The position numbers and the translations under genes are program-made. DNA of 64,000 bases from Thermohalobaculum sp050330995 (GTDB lineage Bacteria; Pseudomonadota; Alphaproteobacteria; Rhodobacterales; Rhodobacteraceae): positions 44,366-108,365 of the forward strand of contig JBHJHI010000022.1 of NCBI GenBank assembly GCA_050330995.1, read 5' to 3'. The notes beneath the pieces are model-generated. The model had not been told where the DNA came from. It did not search any database and saw nothing but the letters and a program-made list of their open reading frames with translations. How positions within the stretch are numbered: the stretch's first letter is position 1; each line of letters starts with the position of its first letter. Positions 1 to 8,045 of this stretch are shown in pieces.

Positions 1-1332
1 CAGCGTGAACACCATGCGCGGCTCGGGTGCGAAGCCCGCCGGCAGCGCGACCGCGAAGCGCGCGAGGATCGTCGCCAGGATCACCTGCGCCTCCATCAGC
101 GCGAACTGCAGGCCGATGCAGACGTGCGGCCCGGCGCTGAAGGGCAGGTAGGCGAAGCGATGGCGCTTCGCCCTGGCCTCGGGGGCGAAGCGGTCGGGGT
201 CGAAGGCGTCCGGGTCGTCCCAGAGCGCGCGGTGTCGATGCAGCGCCCAGATCGGCAGGATCACCGTCGTCCCGGGCAGCACGCGCCGCCCGTGGAGCTT
301 GTCGTCGGCCTTGGCGGTCTTGGTCATCATCCCCGCCGGCGGGTAGAGCCTGAGCGCCTCGTCGATGACCTGGCGCACGTAGGGCAGCCGCGCGAGGTCG
401 GCGGCGGTGGCGGGGCGGTCGCCGAGCACGTCCTGCGCCTCGGCGCGCGCGCGCTTCTGCACGTCCGGGTCGAAGGCCACGAGGTAGAGCGCCCAGGCGA
501 GCGCGAGCGCGGTGGTCTCGTGGCCCGCGACGATGAAGGCGAGCAGGTTGTTGCGCAGATCCACCGCCGCCATGCCCTCGCCGCTCTCGGGATCGCGCGC
601 GGCGATCAGCATGTCGAGGAGGTCGGGCCGCGCCGACGGCCCGCGCGCGAGGCGCTCGGCGATGACGCGGTCGCCCATGCGGTCCATGCCCCGGCCCTCG
701 GCGTCGAGGAGCCGCGCCGGGCGCGGGATCCACTCGGGCGCGCCGAGGACGTCGAGCAGCGACACGCGCGCGACGCGCTCGATGAAGGCGGTGACCGCAT
801 GCGTCAGCGCCGCACGGTCGATCGCGTCGCGCGCGCCGAGCGCCACGTCGGCGATCACGTCGGCGGTCGCGCGCACCATCTCGGGGTAGACGTCGACCAC
901 GCCCTCGCGCGCCTGCGTGGCCGACAGGCGCTCGGCGGTCTCGCCCGCGACCGAGGCCATCACCGGCACTAGCCCTTCGAGCGAGCGGCGCTGGAACATC
1001 GGCGTCATCGCGCGGTGCTGGAAGCGCCACTCGGCCTCCGGCGCGGTGAACAGGCTCTGCCCCTCGCGCGGGCGCAGGATGCGCAGCGTCACGTCCGAGC
1101 GCGGGTAGACCGCCGCGCGGGTCTTCAGCACCCGCTCGATCGCGTCGGGATCGGTCACCATGATCCATCGCGCGCGCCGGCTCTCGACGAAGCCTTCGTG
1201 GAAGGCCTGCACCGGGATGATGTCGATCAGGTTGCGCCGTGCCGCGCGATAGCCCGCCCAGAGCGTGAGCGGTGCGGGCGGCGGCGTGACGGTGACGGGC
1301 CGGCGCCGCGCCGGCGTCGCGTCGAGGGCCAT
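1..1332 (-). CDS. Cytochrome P450, 3' end outside window
   Basis: Heme-thiolate monooxygenase, a class of bacterial cytosolic enzymes fed by a ferredoxin or flavin partner; substrate unknown. The ATG at 1332-1330 opens 444 codons that run off the left edge, so only the last few residues are missing. Visible landmarks are the I-helix oxygen-binding motif AGHETT (about 269-274), the K-helix ExxR in EALRLYPP (325-332) and the heme loop FSAGPHVCIG with the axial Cys at about 405. The loop has Ser where FGxGxHxCxG has Gly, a common variant. No ferredoxin or reductase gene lies beside it in this window. The family call is firm; the subfamily is not assignable by eye. Confidence 0.93.
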   Translation of the reverse strand, partial: MALDATPARRRPVTVTPPPAPLTLWAGYRAARRNLIDIIPVQAFHEGFVESRRARWIMVTDPDAIERVLKTRAAVYPRSDVTLRILRPREGQSLFTAPEAEWRFQHRAMTPMFQRRSLEGLVPVMASVAGETAERLSATQAREGVVDVYPEMVRATADVIADVALGARDAIDRAALTHAVTAFIERVARVSLLDVLGAPEWIPRPARLLDAEGRGMDRMGDRVIAERLARGPSARPDLLDMLIAARDPESGEGMAAVDLRNNLLAFIVAGHETTALALAWALYLVAFDPDVQKRARAEAQDVLGDRPATAADLARLPYVRQVIDEALRLYPPAGMMTKTAKADDKLHGRRVLPGTTVILPIWALHRHRALWDDPDAFDPDRFAPEARAKRHRFAYLPFSAGPHVCIGLQFALMEAQVILATILARFAVALPAGFAPEPRMVFTL

Positions 1333-1440
1333 GGGCTCGGTCTCCGCTGCGGGGTCGTGACCTCGAGCATGACGCTCTCTGTGGGGAAGACAAGCGCGTG
1401 GCCGGGGCGTCGACGTCGCGGCCCGGGCGGCGCGCCGCGC

Positions 1441-1608
1441 TCAGCCGAGCGAGGTCCAGACCACGGCGCCGACGAGCGCGACCACGGCCACGCCGATCAG
1501 CACCGCCTTCTGGTAGACCATCGCCGCCGTGCCGATCTTGGTGCCGCACTCGGGGCATTCGGTGAGCGTGCCCCCCACGTCGGCCCCGCACTCGCTGCAC
1601 TTCGCCAT
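1441..1608 (-). CDS. Small zinc-ribbon membrane protein (55 aa)
   Basis: A 55-residue protein: an N-terminal zinc ribbon with two CxxC knuckles (CSECG at about 4-8 and CPECG at 18-22), then one hydrophobic helix (about 34-52) ending in WTSLG. It looks like a membrane-anchored zinc-ribbon protein of unknown function. I chose the ATG at 1608 because an AGGACGAGG Shine-Dalgarno-like stretch lies just upstream and the cysteine knuckle begins at once; the longer in-frame extension to 1728 is low-complexity and has no such signal. It stands alone between the P450 and the YfgM-like gene. Confidence 0.7.
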   Translation of the reverse strand: MAKCSECGADVGGTLTECPECGTKIGTAAMVYQKAVLIGVAVVALVGAVVWTSLG

Positions 1609-1845
1609 GGTCCTCGTCCTTTCGCGGCCGGAGTGGTGGGCGCGATAGGTAGGACGTCGCCCGCTCCGCGTCACCACGTCGCGCACTGACCCCGCCCCTA
1701 TGGCGCGCCTGCCTCGTGCGGGCGCCATCGGCTGCCATGACCGCGCGCCGCGCGGGATTGCGGGCGCCGGCGGCGGGCGATAGAGCGCGGTCCGGGCCGG
1801 GCGCGCGACCGCGCCGGCCGCCGGCGCAGGCGAGGGAGGGCCTCG

Positions 1846-2571
1846 GTGAGCGATACCGACAGCTTCATCCGCGAGGTGAGCGAGGAAGTCCGCCAGGAAC
1901 GCTTCGCCACGCTCGCGAAACGCTACGGACCTTACGTGCTCGGCGTCGTCGCCGTGGTGGTGCTGGCGGGCGTCGTCGCCTCGTGGCTGGAAGCCGAAGC
2001 GCGCGAGGCCGCGCTGGAGACCGGCGGCGCCTTCGCGCAGGCGCAGAACGCCGAGCCCGGACAGGTCGAGACCCTGCTCGCCGGCATCGAGGGCGAGGCG
2101 CGGATCCTGGCGCGGATGCGTCTCGCGCGCGCGCAGGCCGAGGCCGGCGACCGCGCCGTCGCCGCCGACACCTACCGCACCGTGGCCGACGACGCGGGCG
2201 CGCAGCCCCGCTACGCCGACCTCGCGCGCCTGGAGGCCGCGCGCCTCGACGCGGCGACCGGGCGGGGCGACCAGGCGCGCGCGGCGCTCGACGAGCTGGT
2301 GCTCGCCGGCGGCGCCTACGCCATGCTCGCGCGCGAACTCCGCGCGGTGCTCAGGCTGAACGCCGGCGATCTCCCCGGCGCGCGCGACGATCTGGACGCG
2401 GTGGCGAACGACGCGGGCGCGAGCCGCGACACGCTCGCGCGGGTGCGCGCGCTCGCGGCGACGCTGCCGGGCGAGACGCCCGCCGCGCCGGAGGCCGAGG
2501 CCGCGCCGGGCGGGGAGACGCCCGTGCTGGCGCCCGCGCCCGCGGCGCCGGCGATGGAGGAGACGCGATGA
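1846..2571 (+). CDS. YfgM-like tetratricopeptide membrane protein
   Basis: A 241-aa protein with a short cytoplasmic N-terminus (MSDTDSFIREVSEEVRQER), one transmembrane helix at about 30-50, and an Ala/Arg-rich helical periplasmic part with TPR-like repeats. An Ala/Pro-rich tail closes it. The architecture matches the YfgM/TPR_21 family, which in E. coli contacts the SecYEG translocon and periplasmic chaperones. The stop overlaps the next ATG (ATGA at 2568-2571), so it is translationally coupled to bamB, the same pairing as yfgM-bamB elsewhere. The family is inferred from architecture and neighbour. Confidence 0.8.
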   Translation: MSDTDSFIREVSEEVRQERFATLAKRYGPYVLGVVAVVVLAGVVASWLEAEAREAALETGGAFAQAQNAEPGQVETLLAGIEGEARILARMRLARAQAEAGDRAVAADTYRTVADDAGAQPRYADLARLEAARLDAATGRGDQARAALDELVLAGGAYAMLARELRAVLRLNAGDLPGARDDLDAVANDAGASRDTLARVRALAATLPGETPAAPEAEAAPGGETPVLAPAPAAPAMEETR

Positions 2572-3899
2572 GGATCGCGCCCGGCGCCCTCGCCCTCGTG
2601 TTCGCCCTCGCGGGTTGCGACCTGTTCGGGGGCGAGGAGCGGCTGGAGGGTGAGCGCATCCGCATCCGCCCCGACCGCGCCGAGCGCGAGGCGCAGGAGG
2701 AAGGGACGAGCTTCGGCGCCGCGGGCGTCGCCGGCGTCGCGACCGCGCTGCCCGCGCCGCGCCCGATCGACGCCTGGACCCAGACGAACGCGGTGCCCTC
2801 GCACAACGCGGGCCACCTCGCCGGCCCTGCGAGCCCGGAGCGGGCCTGGGCCGTCGATGCCGGCGAGGGCTCCAGCGCCGAGGGCGCGATCACCTCGGCC
2901 CCGGTCGTGGCCGGCGGCCTCGCCTTCGCCCTCGACGCCGCCGCCGAGGTGCGCGCCTTCGACGCGGGCTCCGGCGCCGAGCGCTGGCGCCGGTCGCACG
3001 CGCCAGAGCGCGAGGGCGGCGAGGAGGGCTTCGGCGGCGGGCTGGCCTGGGCGCGCGGGCGGCTGTTCGCGACGACCGGCGTCGGCGAGGCGCTGGCGCT
3101 CGACCCCGGCTCGGGCGAGATCCTGTGGCGCGTCCGCCTCGGCGCGCCGGTGCGCGCGGCGCCGGCGGTCGAGGGCGGCGTGCTGGTCGCGGTCGCGCGC
3201 GACAACAGCGCCTACGGCCTCGACACCGGCTCCGGCGCGATCCTCTGGCGCGCGCGCGCGGCGAGTTCCGGCGCGGGGTTCCTGGGCGGCGCCTCGCCCG
3301 CGATCGCCGGCGGCGGCGCGCTGGTGCCGTTCGGCTCGGGCGAGATCGTCGCGCTCGACCTCGCGACGGGTCGGCGGTTCTGGTCGGCGATCCTCTCGGG
3401 CGGGCGGCGCGGGCTCGCGCGCGCCGCGATCTCGGACGTCACCGGCGATCCGGTGGTGGTCGGGCCGCTGGTGATCGCGGCCAACCAAGCCGGGCGCATC
3501 GTCGCCGTGGTCGGCTCCTCGGGCCAGCGGGCCTGGACGCGCTCGATCGGGGCGGTGGGGCCGATCTGGGCGGCGGGGCGCTCGCTGTTCCTGGTGACCG
3601 ACACCGCGCGGCTGATGCGTCTCGACGCTTCGAGCGGCACGACCGAGTGGGCGGTCGATCTGCCGGCCTTCGAGGACATGGAGGACCGCGAGGGCCGGAT
3701 CCTCTACTCCGGCCCGGTGCTGGTGGAAGGGCGGGTCTACGTAACCTCGTCGCAGGGCGAGCTTCTGGCCTTCGAGGGCGTCGACGGCGGTGCCGTCTCG
3801 ACCACCGAGCTGACGGGCGGCTCGCGCACCGGACCGGTGGTGGCGGACGGAACGCTGTTCGTGCTGACCGACGACGGGACGCTCGAAGCCTACCGCTGA
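2568..3899 (+). CDS. bamB: Outer membrane assembly lipoprotein BamB (PQQ-like beta-propeller)
   Basis: A 443-aa lipoprotein of the BAM complex, which inserts beta-barrel proteins into the outer membrane. A lipoprotein signal ends at LAGC (Cys17). The rest carries repeated propeller blades of PQQ-like type, seen as recurring phrases such as VRAFDAGSGAERWR, ALDPGSGEILWR, GLDTGSGAILWR and ALDLATGRRFW. The length suits a BamB-like eight-bladed propeller. The ATG at 2568 overlaps the stop of the YfgM-like gene. The usual partner der is not next; it lies 8.9 kb downstream beyond the choline cluster. Confidence 0.9.
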   Translation: MRIAPGALALVFALAGCDLFGGEERLEGERIRIRPDRAEREAQEEGTSFGAAGVAGVATALPAPRPIDAWTQTNAVPSHNAGHLAGPASPERAWAVDAGEGSSAEGAITSAPVVAGGLAFALDAAAEVRAFDAGSGAERWRRSHAPEREGGEEGFGGGLAWARGRLFATTGVGEALALDPGSGEILWRVRLGAPVRAAPAVEGGVLVAVARDNSAYGLDTGSGAILWRARAASSGAGFLGGASPAIAGGGALVPFGSGEIVALDLATGRRFWSAILSGGRRGLARAAISDVTGDPVVVGPLVIAANQAGRIVAVVGSSGQRAWTRSIGAVGPIWAAGRSLFLVTDTARLMRLDASSGTTEWAVDLPAFEDMEDREGRILYSGPVLVEGRVYVTSSQGELLAFEGVDGGAVSTTELTGGSRTGPVVADGTLFVLTDDGTLEAYR

Positions 3900-3943
3900 G
3901 GTGGGCGCGTTACGGCGCCCGATGTCTTCCACGGCGACGCGAC

Positions 3944-3974
3944 GGCCGCCTCGGGTGTGAAGCCGGAGGCGGCC
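3944..3974. terminator. Hairpin between convergent bamB and choV
   Basis: Nine-base perfect arms GGCCGCCTC (3944-3952) and GAGGCGGCC (3966-3974) flank a 13-nt loop, inside the 164-bp gap between two convergent genes. There is no T-run on either side, so it may be a weak or bidirectional terminator. The rest of the gap shows nothing recognisable. Confidence 0.45.
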
Positions 3975-4063
3975 GGCTTCGGGGCCTCTACCGGGGCGCG
4001 GGGGACAAGGGGATCGGGGTCGGCATCTTCGGAGGCCCTCGCCCCCTTCCGGCAGCGGGGCGC

Positions 4064-5104
4064 TCAGGCGTCCCCTTCCTCCGGCGCGCGTCGGGCGAGG
4101 CCTGCCAGGACGTCCTCCGGGCGGAGCCGGCCGACCAGGCGGCCGTCCTCCTCCACCCCGACCGGGCCGTTCGCGCCGAGCAGCCGGTCGAGGACGTCGC
4201 GCACCAGCGCGTCGGCCGCGACCGCCGTCTCGGCCGTCTCGTCCGGCGGCCCCATCAGGTCGCGCGCCCGCAGCACGCCGAGCGGGTTCAGGTGGCGCAC
4301 GAACTCGGCGACGTAGTCGTCGGCCGGGTCGCGGAAGATGGCCGAGGGCGTCCCGGTCTGCACGATGCGCCCGCCCTCCATGATCGCGATGCGGTTGCCG
4401 AGCTTGAACGCCTCGTCGAGGTCGTGGGTGACGAAGACGAGGGTGCGCCCGAGTCGCTGCTGCAACTCCAGCAGCGCGTCCTGCAGCTTGGCGCGGATCA
4501 GGGGATCGAGCGCGGAGAACGGCTCGTCCATCAGCAGGACGGGCGCCTCGGTGGCGAAGGCGCGGGCGAGGCCGACGCGCTGCTGCATGCCGCCCGACAG
4601 CTCGCCGACGCGGCGGTCGGCCCAGCCGGAGAGACCGACGAGGTCGAGCTGCGCCTCGACGCGCTCGTTCGTCTCGCGCCGCGACAGACCGGCCAGCTCG
4701 AGCCCGAGCCCGACGTTCTCGCGCACCGTCCGCCAGGGCAGCAGCGCGAACTGCTGGAACACCATCGCGACCGCCTCGCGGCGCACGCGGCGCAGCTCCG
4801 CCGCGGTGGCGGTGCCGATCTCCTGGCGCCAGCCGTCGCCGTGGACGGTGACGCGCCCGCGCGCGAGCGGATTGAGCCCGTTGATCGCGCGCAGCAGCGT
4901 GGACTTGCCCGAGCCCGAGAGCCCCATCAGCACCACGATCTCGCCGGTCTCGACGTCGAGCGAGCAGTCGTGTACGCCGAGGACCTGTCCCGTCTCGGCC
5001 TGGATCGCGCTCCGGTCGGCGCCGGCGTCCATCATCGGCAGCGCCGCCTCCGGGCGGTCGCCGAACACGATCGAGACGTTCTCGATCTCGACCGCGACGC
5101 TCAC
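4064..5104 (-). CDS. choV: Choline ABC transporter ATP-binding protein
   Basis: A 346-aa ATPase of the ProV/OpuAA type that energises choline or betaine import at the inner membrane. It shows Walker A GLSGSGKST (about 61-69), Q-loop FQQFALLPW, signature LSGGMQQR, Walker B VLLMDEPFSALD and the switch His in FVTHD. A C-terminal CBS-like remnant (GVEEDGRLVGRLRPEDVL) is typical of this subfamily. The start is GTG at 5104, overlapping the permease stop as GTGA, so the two are coupled. Together with choW and choX it forms one operon. The glycine-betaine/choline family is clear; choline preference is inferred from the bet genes. Confidence 0.93.
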   Translation of the reverse strand: MSVAVEIENVSIVFGDRPEAALPMMDAGADRSAIQAETGQVLGVHDCSLDVETGEIVVLMGLSGSGKSTLLRAINGLNPLARGRVTVHGDGWRQEIGTATAAELRRVRREAVAMVFQQFALLPWRTVRENVGLGLELAGLSRRETNERVEAQLDLVGLSGWADRRVGELSGGMQQRVGLARAFATEAPVLLMDEPFSALDPLIRAKLQDALLELQQRLGRTLVFVTHDLDEAFKLGNRIAIMEGGRIVQTGTPSAIFRDPADDYVAEFVRHLNPLGVLRARDLMGPPDETAETAVAADALVRDVLDRLLGANGPVGVEEDGRLVGRLRPEDVLAGLARRAPEEGDA

Positions 5105-5937
5105 GTCCGCCGCCCCGCCGCCAGCGCGCGGTCGAGCATGATGGCGACCACGACGATGACGAGGCCCGACTCGAAGCCGAGCCCGGTGTTGACCGAGTTG
5201 AGCGCACGCACCACCGGCACGCCGAGCCCGTCGGCGCCGACGAGGGCTGCGATCACCACCATCGAGAGCGAGAGCATGATGGTCTGGTTGAGCCCCGCCA
5301 TGATCGAGGGCACGGCGCAGGGCAGCTCGACCTTCAGGAGCGCCTGCATCGGCGTCGCCCCGAAGGCCAGCGCCGCCTCCAGGAGCGGCTTCGGCGTCGA
5401 GACGATGCCGAGGTAGGTGAGCCTGATCGGCGCGGGCACCACGAAGATCACGGTCGCGAGCAGGCCCGGCACCATGCCGATGCCGAAGAACACGATCGCC
5501 GGGATCAGGTAGACGAAGGGCGGCAGCGTCTGCATCAGGTCGAGCACCGGGCGCAGGGCGGCGTAGAGCCTCGGGCGGTGCGCGGCGGCGATGCCGATCG
5601 GCACGCCGACCCCCATGCAGACGAGGCAGGCCGAGAGCACGAGCGTCAGGCTCTCGGTGGTCTCCTCCCAGTAGCCCTGGTTGATCACGAACATGAGGCC
5701 GACGACCACGAGCGCCACCGGCTTCCAGCCGCGCTGGAGCCACCAGACCAGGGCGGCGAAGACGGCGACGACGAAGATCGCGGGCGGGGCCTGCAACAGC
5801 CAGAGCATCGCGTCGATCAGCGCGCCCATGACATCGGCGACACCGTCGAACAGCCAGCCGCCGTTGCTCTGCAGCCAGTCGAAGGCGTCGCCGGCCCAGC
5901 GTCCGACCGGGATCTTGTAGTCCGTCAGGAAGTCCAT
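5101..5937 (-). CDS. choW: Choline ABC transporter permease
   Basis: A 278-aa permease of the ProW/OpuAB type. About six or seven hydrophobic helices are visible, and the EAA-type coupling loop that contacts the ATPase is LEAALAFGATPMQALLKVELP. The TLPPFVYLIPAIVFFGIG segment is characteristic of choline/betaine permeases. It acts with choX in the periplasm and choV in the cytoplasm. Its stop overlaps the choV start, while 217 bp separate it from choX, leaving room for an independent or attenuating signal. Confidence 0.93.
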   Translation of the reverse strand: MDFLTDYKIPVGRWAGDAFDWLQSNGGWLFDGVADVMGALIDAMLWLLQAPPAIFVVAVFAALVWWLQRGWKPVALVVVGLMFVINQGYWEETTESLTLVLSACLVCMGVGVPIGIAAAHRPRLYAALRPVLDLMQTLPPFVYLIPAIVFFGIGMVPGLLATVIFVVPAPIRLTYLGIVSTPKPLLEAALAFGATPMQALLKVELPCAVPSIMAGLNQTIMLSLSMVVIAALVGADGLGVPVVRALNSVNTGLGFESGLVIVVVAIMLDRALAAGRRT

Positions 5938-5959
5938 GGCGGTGCTCGCGTTCCTCTGA

Positions 5960-6007
5960 TCATCGGCCGCCGCCGGCCGTGCGTCATCTGCCGCCGCCGG
6001 CCGTGCG
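5960..6007. repeat. 24-bp tandem duplication in the choX-choW gap
   Basis: Positions 5960-5983 and 5984-6007 are two adjacent 24-bp copies that differ at one base (G at 5965 versus T at 5989). The shared core is GCCGCCGCCGGCCGTGCG. It sits just upstream of the choW start. The remainder of the 217-bp gap is GC-rich with no recognised signal. Confidence 0.85.
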
Positions 6008-6154
6008 GCGTGTCCCGGCCCGCGCGAGCGCGCGGGGCGCCCCGTTCCGTGCCGGGCGAGGGGCGCGGACGCGGCCCGCGCGACCGGACGGCCTCGCGAA
6101 CGCCCCGTCCACGCGTCGCGGGCGGGGCGGGACGCGTGCCGCGCGGGCGACGGC

Positions 6155-7087
6155 TCAGAGGCCGAGGGACTCCTTCACCGCCGGCAGGCCCGGCTCGCCC
6201 TCGACGGTGGTCACGCCGTCGAGCCAGCCGTCGAGGACCTCCGGATGCGCCTCGATCCAGGCGGCGGTCGCCTCGGCGGGGTCCGCGCCCTCGTCGAGGA
6301 TCGCGCCCATGATCTCGTTCTCCATCGCCAGCGTGAACTCAAGGTTGTTCAACAGCGCACCGACGTTGGGACACTCTTCGACAAAGCCCTCCCGCGTGAC
6401 GGTGTAAACGTCGCCCTCGCCGCCGAAGAAATCCTCACCGCCGCTCAGGTACTTCAGCGAATAGTTCGCGTTCATCGGATGCGGCTCCCAGCCGAGGAAC
6501 ACAATACCCTCCTCACGGCTGTAGTGGCGGCCGACCATGGCGAGCATCCCCTGCTCGGAGCTCTCCACCACCTCGAAATTCCCGAGCCCGTGCTTGTCCT
6601 GCTCGATCAGCGAGACAAGGTAGACATTGCCTTCGTTACCCGGCTCGATGCCGTAGATCTTGCCATCCAGCTCGTCCTCGAACTCGGCAATGTCGGCGTA
6701 GCTCTGCAGACCTTTCTCGTAGAGATAGGTCGGCACCGCGAGGGTGTATTTCGTGCCTTCGAGGTTCTTGTGGACCTGCTCGATCTCGCCCGACTCGAGA
6801 TAGGGGGTGATCGCGCTGGTCTGCGCCGGCATCCAATTGCCGAGGAAGACGTCGACGTCGTCGCTCTCCAGCGAGGCGAAGGTGACCGGCACCGAGAGCA
6901 CCTTCACGTCGACCTCGTAGCCGAGCCCTTCGAGCAGGTGGCGCGCGATGGCGGTGGTGGTGGTGATGTCGGTCCAGCCGACGTCGGACATCACGACCTC
7001 GTCGCACTGCGCTTGCGCCAGCGCCGAGCCGGCCATGACGGGCGAGGCGGCGAGAGCGAGGGCGGCGAGCGATCGGGTAGGGCGCAT
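6155..7087 (-). CDS. choX: Periplasmic choline-binding protein
   Basis: A 310-aa substrate-binding protein of the ChoX/OpuAC family. A Sec signal peptide (MRPTRSLAALALAASPVMAGSALAQA) precedes the mature domain, which opens with CDEVVMSDVGWTDITTTTAIA, a hallmark of this family. Conserved aromatic positions include GNWMP and FLGWEPHPMN, which in characterised members line the quaternary-amine box. I chose the ATG at 7087 because an AGGAG lies 9 nt upstream and it begins the signal peptide directly; the ATG at 7162 would bury that peptide. It is divergent from betI with a BetI-like operator between them. Confidence 0.93.
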   Translation of the reverse strand: MRPTRSLAALALAASPVMAGSALAQAQCDEVVMSDVGWTDITTTTAIARHLLEGLGYEVDVKVLSVPVTFASLESDDVDVFLGNWMPAQTSAITPYLESGEIEQVHKNLEGTKYTLAVPTYLYEKGLQSYADIAEFEDELDGKIYGIEPGNEGNVYLVSLIEQDKHGLGNFEVVESSEQGMLAMVGRHYSREEGIVFLGWEPHPMNANYSLKYLSGGEDFFGGEGDVYTVTREGFVEECPNVGALLNNLEFTLAMENEIMGAILDEGADPAEATAAWIEAHPEVLDGWLDGVTTVEGEPGLPAVKESLGL

Positions 7088-7214
7088 GGTTGAGAAACTC
7101 CTCGGTCTGGTCTCCCGGACCTCCGGCAAGGCGCCGGCGTCCGATCGGCACGATGCCGACATGCTGCCGGCTCGGGGCGCGCAGCCGGGCCGGACGCCCG
7201 CCGCGAGACGGGCA

Positions 7215-7267
7215 GGCTATGCCGACAGCCCCTCCGTGGCTATGCCGACCACCCCTCCACGGAGGGG
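7215..7267. repeat. 23-bp tandem repeat and strong inverted repeat in the choX-betI region
   Basis: Two adjacent 23-bp units (7215-7237 and 7238-7260) share 19 of 23 bases and both begin GGCTATGCCGAC. Overlaid on them is a perfect 11-bp inverted repeat, CCCCTCCGTGG at 7229-7239 and CCACGGAGGGG at 7257-7267, with a 17-nt loop. In choX transcripts this would form a hairpin in the 5' leader if transcription starts near the operator. The rest of the 340-bp gap (7088-7427) holds the operator listed separately and the choX RBS. Confidence 0.8.
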
Positions 7268-7329
7268 CGGACCGCTCCTTCGTCGGGCAGCGCCGTCGGT
7301 TCGTCGCGAATGCGGGGCGCCGCACCGAC

Positions 7330-7349
7330 TTGATTGATCGGTCAATCAA
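7330..7349. promoter_or_regulatory. Putative BetI operator
   Basis: Inverted repeat TTGATTGA (7330-7337), 4-nt centre TCGG, TCAATCAA (7342-7349). It resembles described BetI boxes built on TTGATTG/CAATCAA half-sites. The AT-rich palindrome stands out in a very GC-rich gap between divergent choX and betI, so one site could control both operons. BetI proteins release such sites when choline is present. Confidence 0.8.
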
Positions 7350-7427
7350 AGCCATCATCAGGGCGGATGTAAAGCGCTCCGTGCGGCACGGGCGACGCGA
7401 GCGACGGCACCGGAGGCGAGACGAGCG

Positions 7428-8045
7428 ATGGGGGCGCGGATGGACGCGGCGATCCGCCGGGAGGCGCTGGTGCGCGCGGCGATCGCCGAGGTCGGCGCGG
7501 TCGGCTCGCTCGACGTGACCGTCGCCGACATCGCGCGGCGCGCGGGCGTCTCCGCCGCGCTCGCGCACCACTACTTCGGCTCGAAGGACGCGCTGTTCCT
7601 CGCCGCGATGCGCCGCATCCTGCGCGACTTCGCGGCCCTCGTCCGGGCAGGCTACGCCGAGGCCCGGACGCCGCGCGCGCGCCTCGACGCCATCGTGGGC
7701 GCCAGCTTCGACCCCGGACAGTTCGACCGTACGGTCGTGAGCGCCTGGCTCGCCTTCTACGTCATGGCGCAGCGCTCGCCGGCGGCGGCGCGGCTGCTCG
7801 CGATCTACCAGCGCCGCCTCGACAGCAACCTGGTGTTCGCGCTGAAGGCGCTCGCGCCCGCCGCGGAGGCGCGGCGCATCGCCGGCGGGGTCGGCGCGAT
7901 GATCGACGGCTTCTACATCCGCGCCGCGCTCGCGACCGCCGGCGTCGACCGCGAGGAGGCCGCCCGCGCCGTCCTTCGCCACATCGACCTCGGCCTCGCC
8001 GCCGGCGGGGCTGCCCACCACGCGCCGCACGGGACCAGCGCATGA
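7428..8045 (+). CDS. betI: Choline-responsive TetR-family repressor BetI
   Basis: A 205-aa TetR-family repressor. The N-terminal helix-turn-helix spans about 31-56 (TVADIARRAGVSAALAHHYFGSKDAL). The ligand domain carries BetI-like phrases such as SAWLAFYVMAQRSP and YQRRLDSNLVFAL. It is first in the betICBA operon, and its stop overlaps the betC start by 4 bp. It probably represses both this operon and choXWV through the palindrome at 7330-7349. The ATG at 7428 is followed by a second one at 7440, so the exact start is uncertain. Confidence 0.93.
   Translation: MGARMDAAIRREALVRAAIAEVGAVGSLDVTVADIARRAGVSAALAHHYFGSKDALFLAAMRRILRDFAALVRAGYAEARTPRARLDAIVGASFDPGQFDRTVVSAWLAFYVMAQRSPAAARLLAIYQRRLDSNLVFALKALAPAAEARRIAGGVGAMIDGFYIRAALATAGVDREEAARAVLRHIDLGLAAGGAAHHAPHGTSA

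Noticed and set aside
1716..1845. A 5' extension or separate gene before the YfgM-like gene
   Set aside because: The open frame there is another frame of GC-rich sequence; the gene at 1846 begins with a typical cytoplasmic stub before its helix.
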